Source: an uncultured Parasphingopyxis sp. (lineage in GTDB: Bacteria; Pseudomonadota; Alphaproteobacteria; Sphingomonadales; Sphingomonadaceae). From it: a stretch of 64,000 nt of DNA. Position numbers and translations under genes: made by a program. Of this stretch, positions 32,089 to 42,040 are shown piece by piece. Each line of letters opens with the position of its first letter. The first letter of the stretch is position 1. A model generated the notes under the pieces. That model searched no databases. It was not told the origin of the DNA and saw only the letters and a program-made list of their open reading frames with translations. Location of the stretch: assembly GCA_947259005.1 (NCBI GenBank), contig CAMYKP010000006.1:310001-374000 (forward strand). Reading direction: 5' to 3'.

Positions 32089-32934
32089 GTGCGTTTTGAC
32101 GGAACCAAGGATTATGTTGCCACTGATGATTTGAAGGTGGCCGTCAACGCGGCCGTCACGCTGCGCCGCCCGCTGCTCGTCAAGGGCGAACCGGGTACCG
32201 GCAAAACGGTCCTCGCTCATGAAATCGCCAAGGCGATCGACGCCCCGCTGATCGAATGGAACGTGAAATCGACGACCAAGGCGCAGCAGGGCCTGTATGA
32301 ATATGATGCGGTTGCGCGGCTGCGCGATGGCCAGCTTGGCGACGAGCGCGTCCACGATATCTCCAACTATATCCGCAAGGGCAAGCTCTGGGAGGCGTTC
32401 ACGAGCGAACAGCTTCCCGTCCTTCTGATCGACGAAATCGACAAGGCGGATATCGAATTCCCGAACGATCTTCTCCAGGAACTCGATCGCATGGAATTCT
32501 TCGTCTATGAAACGAAGGAGCAGATCGTCGCCAAGGAGCGCCCGATCGTTGTCATCACTTCGAATAACGAAAAAGAACTGCCGGACGCTTTCCTGCGCCG
32601 CTGCTTCTTCCATTATATCAAATTCCCCGATCGCGAGACGATGCAGGAAATCATCGACGTCCATTTCCCGGACATCCAGAAGATGCTGGTCTCCAAGGCG
32701 ATGGATATCTTCTACGAAGTCCGTGACGTACCGGGCCTCAAGAAGAAACCGAGCACCAGCGAACTGCTCGACTGGCTGAAACTGCTCCTTCACGAGGACA
32801 TGCCGCTCGACGTACTGACCTCGCGCGATCCCAAGAAACTCATCCCGCCGCTCCACGGCGCGCTCCTGAAGAACGAGCAGGACGTGATGCTGTTCGAACG
32901 GCTCGCCTTTATGAGCCGGCGCGAGGGCAATTAG
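32089..32934 (+). CDS. MoxR-family AAA+ ATPase
   Basis: 281 residues. Walker A GEPGTGKT, Walker B in VLLIDEIDKAD, sensor ITSNN and arginine-finger region LRRCFFHYIKFP. MoxR ATPases act as chaperones that help mature metalloenzymes or envelope complexes with vWA partners. GTG 32089 is preferred over ATG 32071: GGGAAGGA precedes it by about 6 bases, and the product then begins MRFDGTKDYVATDDLK, as in relatives. Its likely partner is the CoxE-type vWA gene at 34716. Confidence 0.93.
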   Translation: MRFDGTKDYVATDDLKVAVNAAVTLRRPLLVKGEPGTGKTVLAHEIAKAIDAPLIEWNVKSTTKAQQGLYEYDAVARLRDGQLGDERVHDISNYIRKGKLWEAFTSEQLPVLLIDEIDKADIEFPNDLLQELDRMEFFVYETKEQIVAKERPIVVITSNNEKELPDAFLRRCFFHYIKFPDRETMQEIIDVHFPDIQKMLVSKAMDIFYEVRDVPGLKKKPSTSELLDWLKLLLHEDMPLDVLTSRDPKKLIPPLHGALLKNEQDVMLFERLAFMSRREGN

Positions 32935-32940
32935 TTCTTT

Positions 32941-33024
32941 CGCCATTCCCGCGAAAACGGGAATCCAGAGCCAGGAATGATTCCGCTGGCCGCGTTGGTT
33001 TCCCGCCTTCGCGGGCATGACGGT
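32941..33024. repeat. Pair of inverted REP-like palindromic units
   Basis: The left unit carries ATTCCCG-CGAAAA-CGGGAAT; the right unit is the same kind of element in the opposite direction (CCCGCCTTCGCGGGCATGACGG). This is the widespread CGTCATTCCCGC...GCGGGAATCC type of dispersed intergenic repeat. It fills the gap between the MoxR and DUF817 genes. Confidence 0.7.
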
Positions 33025-33042
33025 TTGGTGTAGGCGGTTCCG

Positions 33043-33897
33043 GTGCCACGTTTCCAAACCGACTACACCCGTTTCGCCCGTGTTCGGGCACGGCTCGAAA
33101 CACTCAAATTCCCCCGACCATGGCAGCGTTGGCTCTACGAATTCCTTCTGTTCGGCTTCAAACAGGCATGGGCCTGCCTGTTCGGCGGGCTGATGCTGGC
33201 GCTGCTCGTCGGCACTTATCTTTTCTATCCCGGCGATGCTGCGCTCGCCCGTTATGATTTTCTGACGCTCTCCGCCCTGACAATCCAGATCGCCATGCTG
33301 GCGTTCCGGCTTGAAACGCTCGACGAAGCCAAGGTCATCCTCGCTTTCCATATAGTCGGCACAATCATGGAATTGTTCAAGACGGCCAACGGCTCTTGGA
33401 TTTATCCTGAAGAAAGCCTGCTCAGGATCGGCGACGTGCCGTTATTCTCAGGCTTCATGTATGCTGCCGTCGGCAGCTATATCGCGCGCATCTGGCGGAT
33501 ATTCGATTTCCGCTTCAGCCATTATCCGCCGAAATGGGCAAGTTATGGACTTGCCGCCGCAATCTACGTCAATTTCTTCGCGCATCACTGGTTGCCGGAT
33601 ATTCGCTATCTGCTTTTCGCGATGACCGCCCTGCTCTTCTGGCGCTGCTGGGTCTCTTTCACCCCGTGGAAAACAGTGCGGCGCATGCCTCTCCTGTTCG
33701 GCTGGCTGCTGGTCGCCCTCTTCATCTGGTTTGCAGAGAATCTGGGAACGTTCGCGAGGGCCTGGACCTATCCAGGGCAGGAAGCCGGCTGGGAAATGGT
33801 CAGCCTTGCCAAGCTTGGCAGCTGGTATTTGCTAATGATAATCTCTTTCGTGCTGGTCGCCGTCGTCAATCGGCCCCGGAATCCCGATCAATCCTAA
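33043..33897 (+). CDS. DUF817 integral membrane protein
   Basis: 284 residues with about seven to eight membrane helices. The family pattern is visible in WLYEFLLFGFKQAWACLFGG, FHIVGTIMELFKTANGSWIYPE, FSGFMYAAVGSYIARIW and WFAENLGTFARAWTYPGQ. Starts at GTG 33043. Function unknown. Its stop shares CTAA with the convergent SDR gene. Confidence 0.88.
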   Translation: MPRFQTDYTRFARVRARLETLKFPRPWQRWLYEFLLFGFKQAWACLFGGLMLALLVGTYLFYPGDAALARYDFLTLSALTIQIAMLAFRLETLDEAKVILAFHIVGTIMELFKTANGSWIYPEESLLRIGDVPLFSGFMYAAVGSYIARIWRIFDFRFSHYPPKWASYGLAAAIYVNFFAHHWLPDIRYLLFAMTALLFWRCWVSFTPWKTVRRMPLLFGWLLVALFIWFAENLGTFARAWTYPGQEAGWEMVSLAKLGSWYLLMIISFVLVAVVNRPRNPDQS

Positions 33898-34613
33898 TGC
33901 AGCACAAGCCCGCCATCTACTATCAGCGACTGGCCGGTGACATAGCTCGCCGCGTCCGACGCAAGGAACAGGATGACGGAAGCGACCTCGGATGGATCGG
34001 CGAAACGGCGCATCGGGACGGTGCGCAAGAGCTTGCCCTTGAGGCTTTCATTCTGCTCGACGCCCGCGGTCAACCGCGTGCTGACATAACCCGGTGCAAC
34101 CATGTTGGAGCGAACGCCTTGCTGCCCCCAGGCGTCGCCCTGCGCCCGTGTCAGGCCCAGCAGCCCGGTCTTGCTGGCCGTATAGCCGGGGGCCTTGGGA
34201 TAGCTGAGGAAAGATGCGCAGGAGCCGACATTCACGACCGCCCCGCCCTCTCCCGCGCCGAGCAGAGGCAGTAAGCGCTCCGACAGGTCATGCACGGCGA
34301 TCAGGTTGATCTCGATTGTCCGCTCGAAGGTGGAAAGTTCGAACTCGTTCGCACCGCCGGACTGGCCCGCATTGTTGACCAGCACGTCCAGCGCCGTGAT
34401 CCGGTCGCACAATGCCGCGCGCTGGTCCGGTTCGCTCATCTGGCACTGGATATAGGCGAAGGCGGACAGGTCATCGTCATAATCGGATGGGGATTCGCGG
34501 GTGCCGGTTATCGTCACGATTGCTCCGGCTTCAACGAAGGCATGCGCCGTCGCCAGCCCGATTCCCTGGCTTCCGCCCGTCACCAGCACATGCTTTCCCG
34601 CAAAATCGGTCAT
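33894..34613 (-). CDS. Short-chain dehydrogenase/reductase
   Basis: 239 residues, classical SDR size. Cofactor motif VTGGSQGIGLATA near the N terminus, NNAG in DVLVNNAGQSGGANEF, catalytic Ser in VNVGSCASF and YxxxK in YTASKTG; the C-terminal YVTGQSLIVDGGL is usual. An NAD(P)-dependent oxidoreductase of unknown substrate. GGAGAG precedes ATG 34613 by 7 bases, so the longer frame from 34658 is not used. Confidence 0.93.
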   Translation of the reverse strand: MTDFAGKHVLVTGGSQGIGLATAHAFVEAGAIVTITGTRESPSDYDDDLSAFAYIQCQMSEPDQRAALCDRITALDVLVNNAGQSGGANEFELSTFERTIEINLIAVHDLSERLLPLLGAGEGGAVVNVGSCASFLSYPKAPGYTASKTGLLGLTRAQGDAWGQQGVRSNMVAPGYVSTRLTAGVEQNESLKGKLLRTVPMRRFADPSEVASVILFLASDAASYVTGQSLIVDGGLVLH

Positions 34614-34715
34614 CCCGCCGCTCTCCTGTCCAAATGTCGTACTTTCATCGAAGCCCACAATCTGCCATGATTGCCGTTAACGTAAAGCATAATCGTACGG
34701 AGCACCGAAAGCCCC

Positions 34716-35894
34716 ATGTTTTTCTCCTTTGTCGACGAACTCCGGTCAGCAGGCATCCAGGCCAGCCTGAAGGAACATCTCACCCTGCTCGATGCCCTCG
34801 ACAAGGATGTGATCCGGCGGACGCCCGAAGAATTCTATTTTCTCGCCCGCGCGACTTTCGTGAAAGACGAAGGCCTGCTCGACCGGTTCGACCAGGTGTT
34901 CGCCAAAGTCTTCAAGGGTATCGAAACAACCTATGGCGACGAAGCCGTCGACCTTCCCGAGGACTGGCTGCGCGCGGTTGCCGAGAAATATCTTACCGAG
35001 GAGGAAATGGCCGAGATCGAGAAGATGGGCTCCTGGGAAGAGATTATGGAAACGCTCAAGGAGCGGCTCGAGGAACAAAAGGAACGCCATGAGGGTGGCA
35101 ACAAGTGGATCGGCACGGGCGGCACCTCTCCCTATGGCCATAGCGGCTACAACCCTGAAGGTGTGCGGATTGGTGGCAAGGGCAAGCATGGCAAGGCCGT
35201 GAAGGTCTGGGAAAAACGTGAATTCCAGAATCTCGACCACACCAAGGAACTGGGCACCCGCAACATCAAGGTCGCGCTGCGCCGCCTGCGCAAATTTGCG
35301 CGGGATGGCGCGCAGGACGAACTCGACATCCGCTCGACGATCGACGGCACGGCCCGCAAGGGCTGGCTCGATATCCATATGCGCGCCGAACGCCGCAATG
35401 CGATTAAGGTGCTGCTGTTCCTCGATGTCGGCGGTTCGATGGATCCGCACATCAAACTCTGCGAGGAATTGTTCAGCGCGGCGACCAGCGAGTTCAAGAA
35501 TCTCGAATTCTTCTATTTCCACAACTGCCCCTATGAAGGCCTGTGGAAGGATAACCGCCGCCGATTTTCAGAGCGCACGCCGACCTGGGACGTGCTCCAC
35601 AAATATGGGCATGACTATAAGCTGATCTTCATCGGCGATGCCTCGATGAGCCCCTATGAGATCACCCATCCGGGCGGCTCGGTCGAGCATTTCAACGAGG
35701 AAGCGGGCGCGGTCTGGATGCACCGGCTGACCAACACCTATCCGGCCGCCGCATGGCTCAACCCCGTACCGGAAGCGCAATGGGGCTATTCGCAAAGCAC
35801 CAAGGTGATACGCGAACTGATGAATGACCGGATGTACGGCCTGACGCTGGACGGGCTAGACGATGCGATGCGGGAACTGACGCGGAAGGCATAG
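34716..35894 (+). CDS. vWA-domain protein, CoxE-like
   Basis: 392 residues. The N-terminal helical part starts SFVDELRSAGIQASLKEHL; the linker is Glu/Lys-rich; the C-terminal vWA fold has FLDVGGSMDPH, a MIDAS in which the usual first Ser is Gly, as commonly seen in this family. CoxE-type proteins pair with MoxR ATPases to load or activate metal cofactors. Here the probable MoxR partner is 1.8 kb upstream. The VIT gene follows by 2 bases. Confidence 0.88.
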   Translation: MFFSFVDELRSAGIQASLKEHLTLLDALDKDVIRRTPEEFYFLARATFVKDEGLLDRFDQVFAKVFKGIETTYGDEAVDLPEDWLRAVAEKYLTEEEMAEIEKMGSWEEIMETLKERLEEQKERHEGGNKWIGTGGTSPYGHSGYNPEGVRIGGKGKHGKAVKVWEKREFQNLDHTKELGTRNIKVALRRLRKFARDGAQDELDIRSTIDGTARKGWLDIHMRAERRNAIKVLLFLDVGGSMDPHIKLCEELFSAATSEFKNLEFFYFHNCPYEGLWKDNRRRFSERTPTWDVLHKYGHDYKLIFIGDASMSPYEITHPGGSVEHFNEEAGAVWMHRLTNTYPAAAWLNPVPEAQWGYSQSTKVIRELMNDRMYGLTLDGLDDAMRELTRKA

Positions 35895-35896
35895 CA

Positions 35897-36595
35897 ATGA
35901 CCGCCGGGCACCATTCCGAACGCCATCAGGTTTCCCGCATCGGCTGGCTGCGCGCTGCTGTACTTGGCGCCAATGACGGAATCGTATCCACCGCCAGCCT
36001 GGTAATTGGCGTCGCTGCGGCTTCTGGCGGTCGCGGTGAGATACTGATCGCGGGAATGGCAGGGTTGGTAGCGGGCGCTATGTCCATGGCGGCAGGTGAA
36101 TATGTTTCGGTCAGCTCGCAGGCAGACACCGAACGCGCCGATCTTGCGCGCGAGAAATGGGAACTCGAAACCGCGCCGCATGCCGAACATGCGGAACTCG
36201 CCGGGATTTATCGCCAGCGCGGGCTCGACAGGGAAACGGCCGATATTGTCGCAACCCAGCTGATGGAAAAGGACGCACTGGGTGCCCACGCCCGGGACGA
36301 ACTGGGCATTTCCGAGGTTACACAGGCCCGGCCGATACAGGCGGCGCTGACATCTGCGGGAACATTTACGGCGGGCGCGGCCGTTCCGATCATTGTCGCG
36401 CTGCTTGTCCCAGTATCGACAATGATCTGGCTGGTTGCTCTTGCCTCATTGATAGCCCTTGCCGCGCTCGGCGCGACGGGTGCCTGGATCGGCAACGCAG
36501 CACCCTGGCCTGCGACGGCCCGCGTCCTGTTCTGGGGAGCATTGGCAATGGCGGCGACAGCGGGGATAGGCAGCCTGGTCGGCGCAGCGGTTTAG
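35897..36595 (+). CDS. VIT1/CCC1-family transporter
   Basis: 232 residues with about five membrane helices. The N-terminal family block RAAVLGANDGIVSTASLVIG and MSMAAGEYVSVSSQADTE are diagnostic. The cytoplasmic metal-binding helical domain (about 75-140, with the His- and Glu-rich APHAEHAELAGIYRQRG) follows. VIT/CCC1 proteins export iron or manganese from the cytosol. It starts 2 bases after the CoxE-like gene. Confidence 0.92.
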   Translation: MTAGHHSERHQVSRIGWLRAAVLGANDGIVSTASLVIGVAAASGGRGEILIAGMAGLVAGAMSMAAGEYVSVSSQADTERADLAREKWELETAPHAEHAELAGIYRQRGLDRETADIVATQLMEKDALGAHARDELGISEVTQARPIQAALTSAGTFTAGAAVPIIVALLVPVSTMIWLVALASLIALAALGATGAWIGNAAPWPATARVLFWGALAMAATAGIGSLVGAAV

Positions 36596-36615
36596 CGACC
36601 ATCCATGAGGTAGGT

Positions 36616-36996
36616 CTAGAAAGCGGGGCCGCGTCCATAGTGATAGCGACGCGGCAGATTTTCTTCGACATGGCTGAAACCGAGCCCAAGATAGCCGTCA
36701 TTTCCGAGCGGAATAAGCGTCGAAGCGCTCAATTCACGATAGCCGCTGGTACCGATCCCGAACGCAATCTCACTCTGGATACGGCGTTCCGACAGGCCAT
36801 CCGGATTGCGTCCCAGCAATGTCTCTGCATCGATTTGAGGCTCTTCACTCGTCGCGTTGATCTCCGCCATTTCTTGCGAAGAAAGGCGGTGGATGGCTTC
36901 GCCTTGATCCGTCTCCTGATCGCCTGCAAGGGCTGCAGTCGGCGCCCCCATAAGAATGAGCATGGAAGCAATGAGGGTGGAGTGTGCCTTGATCAT
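36616..36996 (-). CDS. Uncharacterised exported protein
   Basis: 126 residues with a signal peptide (MIKAHSTLIASMLILMGAP, cleavage probably after ALA). The mature part is acidic first, then has a beta-like tail (GYLGLGFSHVEEN). Upstream in-frame ATGs at 37014, 37050 and 37086 exist; 36996 is chosen because it begins at the signal peptide. The family is not recognised. It is downstream of namZ on the same strand. Confidence 0.55.
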   Translation of the reverse strand: MIKAHSTLIASMLILMGAPTAALAGDQETDQGEAIHRLSSQEMAEINATSEEPQIDAETLLGRNPDGLSERRIQSEIAFGIGTSGYRELSASTLIPLGNDGYLGLGFSHVEENLPRRYHYGRGPAF

Positions 36997-37049
36997 GTCA
37001 GAGGCCTGCGCGCTCATGGATTGCCCAGACCTGAACCGGATAGGGCTCA

Positions 37050-38258
37050 TCAATAGCCCAATAGCGGCTCCCGCTCGTCCGTCCACGCCGCCTCATCAGG
37101 CATGGTCAACGCATCCAGATCGCCCGGCTCCGCCTCACCATCATCGACCCATTCGCGCAGCAGCGGGCTTCCGTTGATCACGTCGATTGCCAGCATATCT
37201 TCGGTATATTCATAGGCGAAGTCCTTGCCGCGCCACAGGTCATAATCCGGATAGAGCCGCCGGATCGCCTTGAACGCCAGCGCCTGGAGCCGCCAGGGCT
37301 TGAAGGCTTCATGGTCGTAGAAGCGGCCCTCGGGATGGATATGCACGCCGCTGCAGAGCTGGCCGGTGTGCTTATGGAAGGTTGGCTCGAACCATATTTC
37401 GCGCAAGGCGCAGCCCGCCAGCCAGTCCGGCGCAAAGCGCTCCATTTCGGTCATCACGGCGCGCGCATCGATATCGGGCGCGCCGAAAATTTCCAGCGGC
37501 CGGGTCGTGCCCCTGCCCTCGCTCAGCGTCGTGCCTTCCAGCATCACCGTTCCGGCATAGGAGCGGGCCATGGAAAGGTTGGGCGCGTTGGGGCTGGGAT
37601 TGACCCAGAGGCGTTCGTTCAGCGGCCAGCCAAAGCCCGGCGCAACATCTGGCTCCCAGCCTTCCATCGCGATGACCCGGTAGTCGACATCGAGCTTCAG
37701 CGTATCGACAAACCAATGCCCCATCTCGCCCAGCGTTAACCCGTGCCGCATCGGCATCGGCCCTGCCCCGACGAAACTCTCCCAGCCTTCTCGCAGGGTT
37801 AGTCCCTCAACCGGGCGGCCCGCCGGATTGGGACGATCGAGCACCCAGACCGCTTTGCCATGTTCCGCTGCCGCTTCCAGCATGTAGCGCAAGGTCGTGA
37901 TGAAGGTGTATATGCGGCAACCCAGATCCTGCAGATCGATCAGGACCGTGTCGAAAGTTTGCATCGACTGGCCGGTCGGGCGGCGGACGTCGCCATAGAG
38001 GCTGAACACCGGAATGCCGTGCGCCGGATCGGTGTAATCCGGCGATTCGATCATATTGTCCTGCTTGTCCCCGCGCAGCCCATGCTGCGGCCCGAACGCC
38101 GCCGTCACGTCGATTCCGTCGATGGCGGCCAGCGCGTCCAGCGAATGGGTCAGGTCTTCGGTCACGGACGCCGGATGCGCGAGCAGCGCGACGCGTTTCC
38201 CCTCCAGCGGTGCACGAAGGGTTTTGTCTTCGAGCAGGCGGTCTATTCCAAATTTCAT
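37050..38258 (-). CDS. NamZ-type exo-beta-N-acetylmuramidase (DUF1343)
   Basis: 402 residues. The DUF1343 core is recognised by RVALLAHPASVT, FGPQHGLRGDKQDN, PVFSLYGDVRRPT, LIDLQDLGCRIYTF and VLDRPNPAG. Characterised NamZ enzymes remove terminal MurNAc from peptidoglycan fragments during cell-wall recycling. No signal peptide is visible from ATG 38258, so it may be cytoplasmic. The start overlaps the stop of the DOMON-like gene by ATGA. Confidence 0.88.
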   Translation of the reverse strand: MKFGIDRLLEDKTLRAPLEGKRVALLAHPASVTEDLTHSLDALAAIDGIDVTAAFGPQHGLRGDKQDNMIESPDYTDPAHGIPVFSLYGDVRRPTGQSMQTFDTVLIDLQDLGCRIYTFITTLRYMLEAAAEHGKAVWVLDRPNPAGRPVEGLTLREGWESFVGAGPMPMRHGLTLGEMGHWFVDTLKLDVDYRVIAMEGWEPDVAPGFGWPLNERLWVNPSPNAPNLSMARSYAGTVMLEGTTLSEGRGTTRPLEIFGAPDIDARAVMTEMERFAPDWLAGCALREIWFEPTFHKHTGQLCSGVHIHPEGRFYDHEAFKPWRLQALAFKAIRRLYPDYDLWRGKDFAYEYTEDMLAIDVINGSPLLREWVDDGEAEPGDLDALTMPDEAAWTDEREPLLGY

Positions 38259-38797
38259 GCGTCGCCTGCTGCCGGAATGCGCCACACAAAGCAATTACGG
38301 CGGTGAAAATCCGGACTTTCCGTTGTATGTTTGAGTGCCCAGTATGAGAGATTGCCGCTGGCCTCCTCAATGACTGTGGACAACCCTATTCTGAGAGGGC
38401 CATCATAGTTGGCGGGAATGTCGAACTCGGCCGAAAGCTGCAAATGCCCAGACGATGAAACAACATTTATATCAGGCCTATTGGACACCAGATCCCGCAT
38501 ATTCGCGCGATAGTCGTCAAAGCAGTATGCCGCCCAATTTCCGGACGGCGAAAAGTTGTATTCGAGATAGGAATCGTCGGCGCGTTTGCGGACGAAAGCC
38601 TCGAAGCAGGTGGTCTTCCAGAGACCATTGCACCGGGCCGCTCCGGCTTGATCGGGAACGGTGATCTTGTCGATATCGCCAAGAATCAAATAGCTGACGG
38701 CCAAACGATCTCCAACACGCCTCACTCCGCTCTCCATCTCCAGAGCGAGACGAGGTGGCGATTTCGGATGCGGAAACATGTTGGACTGGAGAACCAT
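38255..38797 (-). CDS. DOMON-like domain protein
   Basis: 180 residues, mainly beta-strand. Conserved-looking parts are [36 protein letters not shown] and [20 protein letters not shown]. This is the DOMON-like family usually encoded beside DUF1343 (NamZ) genes, and it may bind a sugar. GGGA lies 5 bases before ATG 38797. It overlaps namZ by 4 bases, so the two are co-translated. Confidence 0.7.
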   Translation of the reverse strand: MVLQSNMFPHPKSPPRLALEMESGVRRVGDRLAVSYLILGDIDKITVPDQAGAARCNGLWKTTCFEAFVRKRADDSYLEYNFSPSGNWAAYCFDDYRANMRDLVSNRPDINVVSSSGHLQLSAEFDIPANYDGPLRIGLSTVIEEASGNLSYWALKHTTESPDFHRRNCFVWRIPAAGDA

Positions 38798-38806
38798 ATT
38801 AATCCC

Positions 38807-38890
38807 GTTCGCCCTGAGCCTGCCGAAGGGCTGCCTTCCCGTTCTGCGTTAGAAGAAAGGACAAGGTTTCGACAAGCTCAGCCTGCACGG
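38807..38890. repeat. Dispersed inverted repeat of the CTGAGCTTGTCGAA type
   Basis: The left arm contains GCCCTGAGCCTGCCGAAGGG. The right arm is its imperfect inverse (TTTCGACAAGCTCAGCC). This element family is abundant between genes in sphingomonads and other proteobacteria. It lies between the divergent DOMON-like and tyrS genes. Confidence 0.65.
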
Positions 38891-38932
38891 TTTTGGTGGA
38901 AGCCCCCCTCACCTCATGCTAACCGCCCCGCC

Positions 38933-40159
38933 ATGACAGACTATCAATCCGATCTTCTGCGCCTGCTCGACGCGCGCGACTATATCCATCAGCTCACCGA
39001 TGCGGAAGGGCTCGACGCGCTGGCGGCCAAGCAGGTGGTTCCCGGCTATATCGGGTTCGACGCGACGGCGGATTCGCTCCATGTTGGCAGCCTTGTCCAG
39101 ATCATGATGCTCCGCCGCCTGCAACAGGCAGGGCACAAGCCCATCGTCATCATGGGCGGCGGCACGACCAAGATTGGCGATCCTTCGGGCAAGGATGAAA
39201 GCCGCAAGCTGCTGACGACCGAGGATATCAACGCCAATATCGCCTCGATCCGGCGCATCTTCGAGCGTTTCCTGACGTTCGGAGACGGCCCCACCGATGC
39301 GATCATGATCGACAATTCAGACTGGCTCGACAGCCTCGAATATATCCCGTTCCTGCGCGATGTCGGGCCGCATTTCACGATCAACCGGATGCTCAACTTC
39401 GACAGCGTGAAAATCCGGCTTGAGCGCGAACAGCCGCTCACCTTCCTCGAATTCAACTACATGATCCTCCAGGCCTATGATTTTCTGGAACTGTCGCGGC
39501 GTGAAAACTGCCTGTTGCAGCTTGGCGGATCGGACCAGTGGGGCAATATCGTCAACGGCATCGAACTGGCGCGCCGGATGGATGGCACGCATCTCTACGG
39601 CGTCACTACGCCGCTGATCACCACGGCCGATGGCGGCAAGATGGGCAAGACGGCAAGCGGGGCCGTGTGGCTGAACGCAGACCGGCTCGCGCCCTATGAT
39701 TATTGGCAGTTCTGGCGCAACACGCAGGATGCCGATGTCGGGAAGTTCATGCGCCTGTTCACGGATATTGACCTTGACGAGATCGCCCGCCTCGAAAAAC
39801 TCGAAGGCGCCGAGATCAACGACGCGAAAAAGATTCTCGCAGATGCGGCGACGGCCATGGCGCACGGCGAAGAGGCTGCCCGCGATGCTGCCGAAACGGC
39901 GCAGAAAACGTTCGAGCAGGGAACAACCGGAGACGATCTTCCGACACTGGCTGTTTCCGGAGAGATCGGCCTTCTCGACGCGCTGGTCCAGCTTGAGCTT
40001 GTCGCATCAAAAGGCGAAGCCAAGCGCCTTATCAAAGGCGGCGGGGCCAGAGTCGATGGCGAGCAGGTCAGCGACCTCGGGGCGACGGTCTCGGTCGGGG
40101 AATCCCCGGTACGCATTTCGGCAGGCAAGAAGAAACACGGCGTGCTGACGAGCGGCTAA
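38933..40159 (+). CDS. tyrS: Tyrosyl-tRNA synthetase
   Basis: 408 residues. The class I HIGH-equivalent is LHVGSL, and the KMSKS-equivalent is KMGKT in [15 protein letters not shown]. The substrate block [15 protein letters not shown] and a C-terminal S4 RNA-binding domain (about 340-408, [15 protein letters not shown]) complete the protein. An open frame extends upstream to 38648, but it runs through the repeat; ATG 38933 is the family start. The stop shares CTAA with the convergent MATE gene. Confidence 0.97.
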   Translation: MTDYQSDLLRLLDARDYIHQLTDAEGLDALAAKQVVPGYIGFDATADSLHVGSLVQIMMLRRLQQAGHKPIVIMGGGTTKIGDPSGKDESRKLLTTEDINANIASIRRIFERFLTFGDGPTDAIMIDNSDWLDSLEYIPFLRDVGPHFTINRMLNFDSVKIRLEREQPLTFLEFNYMILQAYDFLELSRRENCLLQLGGSDQWGNIVNGIELARRMDGTHLYGVTTPLITTADGGKMGKTASGAVWLNADRLAPYDYWQFWRNTQDADVGKFMRLFTDIDLDEIARLEKLEGAEINDAKKILADAATAMAHGEEAARDAAETAQKTFEQGTTGDDLPTLAVSGEIGLLDALVQLELVASKGEAKRLIKGGGARVDGEQVSDLGATVSVGESPVRISAGKKKHGVLTSG

Positions 40160-41556
40160 CCCGCCTGCTTCTCGCTTTCGATCATCCCGTCGAGCCAGCG
40201 GAAGCTGAGCCACAGGATCACAAGTCCGGCCAATATGTTGGCAAGGGCGATGCCCGCATACACGCCCGTCGTGTCGAAAAAGCGCGTCGCGACAAGGGTG
40301 ATGGGAATATAGAATAGCAGCGAGCGTATCAGATACAGGCTTAGACCAAGCATCGGTCGGCCCAGCGCGTTGAAAGCGCCGGCTGCAACGATCGTTATCC
40401 CATATCCGGCAAAGGTTATCGGCACGATCCAGAGATACCAGGAGACTTCCTCCACCACTGTCGGCGAATCGCTGAACTGGGCTGCGAGCCAGCCTGCCCC
40501 GAACCAGAATCCCAGCGCGACGATGGCGCCCCATGCAAAGCAGGCAAGAAAACCGAACCGCATCGCTTCGCGGATTCGCTCGAACTTCTTCGCGCCCCAA
40601 TTCTGCCCGGCGACCGGCCCGATGGACCCCGACAGCGCCAGCATCGGGACTACGGCAAAGCTCTCCAGACGCCCGGCAACGCCGAAGCCAGCCACAACCT
40701 GGTCACCGTAAACGGCGACGATTGCCGTAGCGACGCCAATTGCTGCCGGATTGACCGCATTGCCCAGGGCGGCGGCTATCCCGATCCGGCAAATTTCCCG
40801 CCAGCTGCTGAACACCTCACCCCAGCTTGTGCGTCTGAGATTGATCAGGCGATCACGAAACAGAAGGACGGGGATGATGACCAGCGGCATGACCGTACGT
40901 GCGCAGAAATTGGCCCATGCGGCGCCTTCCATCCCCATGCCCTCAATGCCGAACCCGCCAAAAATGAGGATGGGATCAAGCGCCATGCCAACCGCCGCCG
41001 TCGCGACCATCAGCGCACTGGGAACGAGGGAATCGCCATTGGCCCGCAGGATGCTCCCCGCCACCTGCGAAAGAACGAGCATCGGCAGCGCATAATACCA
41101 GATCCGCATATAGGCCTCGATGTCATCAAGGACCCCGCCCTCCGCGCCGATCAGCGTGAAGAGCGGCCGAATTGTCGCCGTGCCGATACAGGCGACGACG
41201 ATACCCATGATGAGAGCGAGGACGAGGCTATGCGTTGTCAGGCTGGCGGTCTTGGTTCGGTCGCCCTTGCCGATCGCACGGGACAATAGCGAGCCCGTGC
41301 CGGCAGCAAGGCCGATGGCCAGGCTCATAATCGCGAATGCGACCGGAAAGGCATAGCTGATCGCGGCAAGAGGCTGTGTACCCAACCGCCCCAGAAAATA
41401 GGCGTCGACTAGCGTCGCCGCAAACATCGCGACTATCCCGATCGATAACGGACTCGCCAAACGAATAAGCTGGATGCGTACCGAGCCCCGGGTAAGATCG
41501 CGCCTGTCAGCCATCACCTTGGCTTTGCCCAGCCCCAACCCGGTGACAAGTGCCAT
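40156..41556 (-). CDS. MATE-family efflux transporter
   Basis: 466 residues, 12 membrane helices in two bundles. N-terminal [20 protein letters not shown] and [19 protein letters not shown] match the NorM/DinF-type fold. It exports drugs or metabolites by Na+ or H+ antiport; the substrate is unknown. ATG 41556 (GGGA about 9 bases upstream) is used. ATG 41514, giving [10 protein letters not shown], is the alternative. Confidence 0.92.
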   Translation of the reverse strand: MALVTGLGLGKAKVMADRRDLTRGSVRIQLIRLASPLSIGIVAMFAATLVDAYFLGRLGTQPLAAISYAFPVAFAIMSLAIGLAAGTGSLLSRAIGKGDRTKTASLTTHSLVLALIMGIVVACIGTATIRPLFTLIGAEGGVLDDIEAYMRIWYYALPMLVLSQVAGSILRANGDSLVPSALMVATAAVGMALDPILIFGGFGIEGMGMEGAAWANFCARTVMPLVIIPVLLFRDRLINLRRTSWGEVFSSWREICRIGIAAALGNAVNPAAIGVATAIVAVYGDQVVAGFGVAGRLESFAVVPMLALSGSIGPVAGQNWGAKKFERIREAMRFGFLACFAWGAIVALGFWFGAGWLAAQFSDSPTVVEEVSWYLWIVPITFAGYGITIVAAGAFNALGRPMLGLSLYLIRSLLFYIPITLVATRFFDTTGVYAGIALANILAGLVILWLSFRWLDGMIESEKQAG

Positions 41557-41683
41557 TTGTCGAATTCCCGGTTTTCCAACAAAAACTGATGGTAAATCGG
41601 ATGTTATCCGCGTTGCTTTGGCCGTAATTAAAGAGTTTCCGCCAGTAAGGTCGGGTAATTCCGGCGTATTGGGAGAAACCAGA

Positions 41684-42022
41684 ATGAACGCGCAACCTCT
41701 TGCTCAGCATATTTTCGATGTCGAAAAGCGTCGTGCTGCGCGCGATGCCGTGTCCATTCGCGCCGCGCTGCACGAACCGGGCGAAGACGGCCACGAAATC
41801 CTCGTCGGCAACCTCTCGCCTTTCGGTTTCATGGCGATCTCACCCCAAGCCTATCGGGAGGGCACGCTGGTTCGCCTGAACCTGCCACTGATCGGTGAAG
41901 TGAATGCCCGCATCGTGTGGTCGCTCAGCGATCGTATCGGCGCCGAGTTCATCCGCCCGTTCGACGCTAACGGCTATCGTCGGAAACTCGATTCCACACC
42001 GCATCAGGCGCATAACGACTAA
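41684..42022 (+). CDS. PilZ-domain protein
   Basis: 112 residues, essentially one PilZ domain. The c-di-GMP-binding features are an Arg-rich N-terminal motif (EKRRAARDAVSIRA) and NLSPFGFM, the [DN]xSxxG motif. GGGAGA precedes ATG 41684. Single-domain PilZ proteins are c-di-GMP receptors that act on motility, polysaccharide or pilus functions. Divergent from the MATE gene over 127 bases. Confidence 0.85.
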   Translation: MNAQPLAQHIFDVEKRRAARDAVSIRAALHEPGEDGHEILVGNLSPFGFMAISPQAYREGTLVRLNLPLIGEVNARIVWSLSDRIGAEFIRPFDANGYRRKLDSTPHQAHND

Positions 42023-42040
42023 GAGCCGAACGGCCAGCGC

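Noticed and set aside
38807-38890. CRISPR or transposon end
   Set aside because: Single imperfect inverted pair of a common dispersed repeat, without spacers, direct repeats or transposase.
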